DNA of 64,000 nucleotides from Ceratothoa steindachneri (lineage: Eukaryota; Arthropoda; Malacostraca; Isopoda; Cymothoidae). Positions 60,963 to 64,000 of this stretch are shown one piece after another (position 1 is the first letter of the stretch; the number at the start of each line of letters is the position of its first letter). A model generated the notes under the pieces. The model searched no databases and was not told where the DNA came from. It saw only the letters and a program-made list of their open reading frames with translations. The stretch covers positions 80,920,919 through 80,984,918 of the forward strand of contig OZ018323.1 of assembly GCA_963969495.1 (NCBI GenBank), read 5' to 3'. The translations under genes and the position numbers were made by a program.

Positions 60963-61652
60963 CTAGTTTCCCACCCGTAAGGACCTTATCACACTATCCA
61001 GCTCCCCCCATAGAACCTCAACACCTGCCCGACTAAGATGGAGCCCATCCATCACATACAACCTCCTATTCCCGTAAAACCCTCCCCAGACATCTACAAA
61101 CACCAATCCTAACTCCTCACACAGTCCTTTCACAAATTCATTCAAACCAATTGCACGCGACAACCATTCTACCCCCACATCCAATCTCGGAAGCACACCA
61201 GAAACAACACCTTTTACCCTGCTTTTACTCATCCTTTTAACTAACCTTTTATACTGCTCACGTAACTCACATGTACCCACCTTCTTTACATCATTCACTC
61301 CCACATGCGTAATCACAACTGCATCCCTCTCACACCCAGAAACCAGCCTATCATACCTCTCACAAACATCACTTACACCAGCACCCGGCAGACAAACTCT
61401 CATTCCCTTCCACTTGCTCTCACTCAACTTCCTATCTAAATACCTAATCTGAGAGTCACCCATCACTAGCACCTCAGTCATTCTCCTATTCTGTCTTGGC
61501 CTAACATTACCCTCCCTCCTGCTCTCAGTCACACTACCACCCATCCTGCTTTCATCCACAATCACACCAGGCAAATCACTTTTACACTCTTCCTCTCTCA
61601 GGACATTGAATCTGTTAGTCAACCTAACAGGCTCTATGTCCCTCTCATTCAC
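60963..61652 (-). CDS. CR1-1 ORF1 with SGNH-hydrolase (esterase) domain
   Basis: An open frame of 229 codons. VLVMGDSQIRYLD is the block I GDS serine motif, VVITHVGVNDV resembles the block III G-x-ND motif, and VMDGLHLSRAGVEVL is the terminal D-x-x-H motif, so the catalytic Ser, Asn, Asp and His are all present. Esterase-type ORF1 proteins are known from CR1-group LINEs and may bind lipid or support RNP trafficking. The N-terminus is incomplete: the first codon shown is GTG within a frame that runs off the element's truncated end, so the true start is lost. Confidence 0.8.
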   Translation of the reverse strand: MNERDIEPVRLTNRFNVLREEECKSDLPGVIVDESRMGGSVTESRREGNVRPRQNRRMTEVLVMGDSQIRYLDRKLSESKWKGMRVCLPGAGVSDVCERYDRLVSGCERDAVVITHVGVNDVKKVGTCELREQYKRLVKRMSKSRVKGVVSGVLPRLDVGVEWLSRAIGLNEFVKGLCEELGLVFVDVWGGFYGNRRLYVMDGLHLSRAGVEVLWGELDSVIRSLRVGN

Positions 61653-61679
61653 ACAACTAACCTGTTATAGTACTGAAAG

Positions 61680-64000
61680 TAGAATGGACTTGGCAGATAA
61701 CAGAAATAGGTTCCAAGGCGATAGAGGTGAGGTCATTCAGGTTTTAAGAGGTGCTTCAGGGATAGGGGGGTTAAATTGTTTCTATACAAATGCTCGTAGT
61801 CTTAGAAACAAGAAGGATAGCTATTTAGTTATATTAGCAATGAGGATATAGATATATTATGTGTTACTGAATCATGGGTTAATGAAATAGAATTTAGTGA
61901 CACTATAAATGAATTTGATTTACAGGGCTATAATATGTACATTAGTCAAAGGACAGGTAGGATTGGTGGAGGAATAATTATCTATATAAAAAATAACATT
62001 GTTTCAAGTTTAAATACTTCAATAAAGCAGGATGGAGTTGAGTCACTTTGGATAGATATTAGGTTCAGTAAAAATAGAATGGTGCATTTGGGAGCTTTTT
62101 ACAGGCCACCTGGGCAGACTGAAGATATGGATGAACTAATGATAAGGGAAATAAGTAAGAGATGTGAAACAGATGCAGTTATTATTGGGGACTTCAACTT
62201 AAACTCTGTGGACTGGGAAAATATGATAGGTAGGGATAGAACAAGTGGCAGGTTCATAGAATGCTTTGAGGATAATTTTTTGAATCAATTTGTTAATGAG
62301 ACAACGAGGGGGGACAATATATTAGATTTAGTACTTTCTAACAGTGATCATTTAGTTCAAGAATTGACTGTTGGGGAAGCATTGGGAAATAGTGACCATC
62401 AGATAGTTCATTTTAACTTGGGAATTGAGAAAGGTAAATAACCGAGAATGCTGTAAAAGTTCCAAATTTCCATAAGGGAGATTATGTAAAACTCCGAAGC
62501 TTGCTAAATTTTGTAGAATGGGATGTAGAATTCAGAGGTAAAAATGCTTATGGGATGTGGGATACTTTCAAGCATATAATAAATGTAGTCCAAGAACAAT
62601 GTATCCCAATGAAGGCCATTCGGAACAAAAGTAGGAAACCATTATGGTGGAATCAGGAGATAGCTAGAAAAATTTCAGAGAAGAAAAGGGCATATAAAAA
62701 ATTACAGGTACAAAATAATATTCAAAATTTAAGTGATTATAGAATGTCTAGGAATGAGTTAAATAAGATTTTAAAGAAGAACAAAAGGGTGTCAGAAATT
62801 AAATTAGCTCAGGATAGCAACAAAGATCCTAGAAAGTTCTTTAGTTACTATAAAATTAATAATAACAAGTCTGGCAGAGTTAAAATAGGACCTATCAAAT
62901 ATGAAGGGATTGTGAGAGAAACTGATGAGGAAATGGTTGAGGTACTAAATGGTCATTTTGCATCAGTATTTACAAAGGACAAACTAAATAGTCTTATGTA
63001 TAGTACTCGTGGGTCAGGGAAAGAGGTGTTTACTACCATTAGTGTGGATCGGAGGACGATAAAAGGACTAATAGGTGAGTTAGATACTACCAAGGCCTCC
63101 GGCCCTGATAATATTCATTCTAGGATACTTAAAGAAGGGGTAGAAAGTATCTCAATAGCTCTGGAGAAGTTGTATACTAGGTCACTGGAATATGGAGAAA
63201 TACCTGATGATTGGAAGAGAGCGAATGTAGTCCCCATTTTCAAGAAGGGTAGTAAAGAGGATCCAAATAACTTTAGACCGGTTAGCCTAACTCCTGTAAT
63301 CTGTAAAATTCTTGAGAAAATAGTTAAAAAAGGGATTTGCCAACATCTAGAGAGGGAGGGGTTAATCAGCGATGCTCAGCATGGGTTTAGATCAGGTAGA
63401 TCATGTTTGACTAATTTACTAGACTTTCTAGAGTTCATAACAAATTAAGTAGATAAGGGAGAGAATGTGGATGTAATTTACTTGGATTTTAGTAAAGCAT
63501 TTGATAAGATACCACATAGGAGATTAGTTCATAAATTAAAAATGATTGGGATATGTGGGGGGATTTCAAATTGGATAGCTGAGTGGCTGAAAGACAGGAA
63601 GCAAAGGGTAGTGCTAAATGGTGTAAAGTCAGAGTGGAGGGATGTTATCATTGGGGTTCCTCAGTGATCAGTTCTCGGTCCATTATTATTTGTCATCTAT
63701 ATAAACGATCTTGGGGAGGCAGTTAATAATAAAGTGTCAATTTTTGCGGATGATACCAAATTAGCAGCTGTAGTTAAAGATATTGATGATAATTTTAAAG
63801 TGCAGGGGGATTTAAATAAATTGTTATCCTGGGCACATAAGTGGCAAATGACTTTCAACCTTGATAAGTGCAAAGTTATTAACATGGGAAAAGATAATAG
63901 AGAATTTAACTATGAAATGGATGGGCATTGGCTGAGCTCAGTAGGGGATGAGAAAGATCTAGGAGTAGTAATAGATAAGTCATTAAGGTTTTCTAAGCAG
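61680..64000 (+). mobile_element. CR1-group LINE 2, plus strand, cut by window end
   Basis: EN begins at about 61750 (FYTNARSLRNKKD) and continues in the frame 61935-62441 (VESLWIDIR, VIIGDFNLNSVDWENM, LGNSDHQIVHF). A one-base frameshift near 62437 leads to the linker and RT (62501-63448: ASGPDNIHSR, FRPVSLTPV). A TAA at 63446, then LDFSKAFDKIPH, GVPQ with a TGA at 63666 (probably from CGA), SVLGPLLFVIYINDL and FADDTKLAAVV. The RT continues beyond 64000. It differs from CR1-1 enough to be another subfamily. Confidence 0.9.

Larger units (their letters stand above)
57681..61668 (-). mobile_element. CR1-group LINE 1, almost complete, minus strand
   Basis: About 4 kb: ORF1 with an SGNH-hydrolase domain, ORF2 with EN and RT, and a 3' end (57681-57694) in the CTTATGTTCTTATG motif used by this group. 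Only about four lesions break ORF2, so it is younger than the LINE-A copies. The 5' end is truncated at about 61668, where a second CR1-group element in the opposite direction begins. Confidence 0.9.

Overview
This is eukaryotic nuclear DNA, most likely from an arthropod. A decapod crustacean is my guess, but no host sequence proves it. The signs are intron-split genes with GT-AG junctions, long (TA)n microsatellites, and a dense layer of broken transposable elements: I/Jockey-group LINEs with RNase H, CR1-group LINEs with an SGNH-hydrolase ORF1, mariner, Tc1, hAT, PIF/Harbinger, a Gypsy integrase fragment, and tRNA- and 5S-derived sequences. There is no prokaryotic operon, CRISPR array or phage. 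Most longer open frames are transposon debris.

Two host genes can be rebuilt by joining exons at phase-compatible splice sites. (1) On the + strand, 9537-22839, five exons encode an unrecognised 290-residue protein rich in SP/TP sites with a hydrophobic C-terminus; a canonical AATAAA follows at 23324. (2) On the - strand, 54871 down to 25018, nine exons (1806 nt, 601 aa) encode a complete homologue of GTPBP2, a translational GTPase of the GTPBP1/2 family. All eight introns are GT-AG and every phase agrees. The genes are convergent, with stop codons about 2.2 kb apart.

Layout. 1-6.4 kb: a LINE-A copy split by a hAT element that itself contains a mariner and a Harbinger fragment. 7.4-8.5 kb: the 3' end of a second RNase H LINE. 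9.5-22.8 kb: gene 1, whose 11.4-kb second intron holds a near-full-length LINE-A copy followed head-to-tail by a deleted copy. 25-54.9 kb: GTPBP2. Its introns hold a deleted mariner, Jockey-type pieces, a Gypsy integrase fragment, a 5.4-kb antisense LINE-A copy, a tRNA-Arg-like sequence, two higher-order minisatellites, and a hAT-type MITE carrying 5S-like sequence. 55-57.5 kb: a 223-bp-arm palindrome, a 5S-like sequence, Tc1 remains and (TA)n tracts. 57.7-64 kb: two CR1-group LINEs of different subfamilies, head to head.

The host genes share no evident pathway. The main interest lies in the rebuilt genes, the SP/TP-rich protein, the nesting order of the elements, and fine-scale rearrangement scars: a quasi-palindrome turned perfect, a 47-bp templated duplication and a 62-bp micro-retroinsertion. 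Element names rest on motifs read by eye; no database search was possible.
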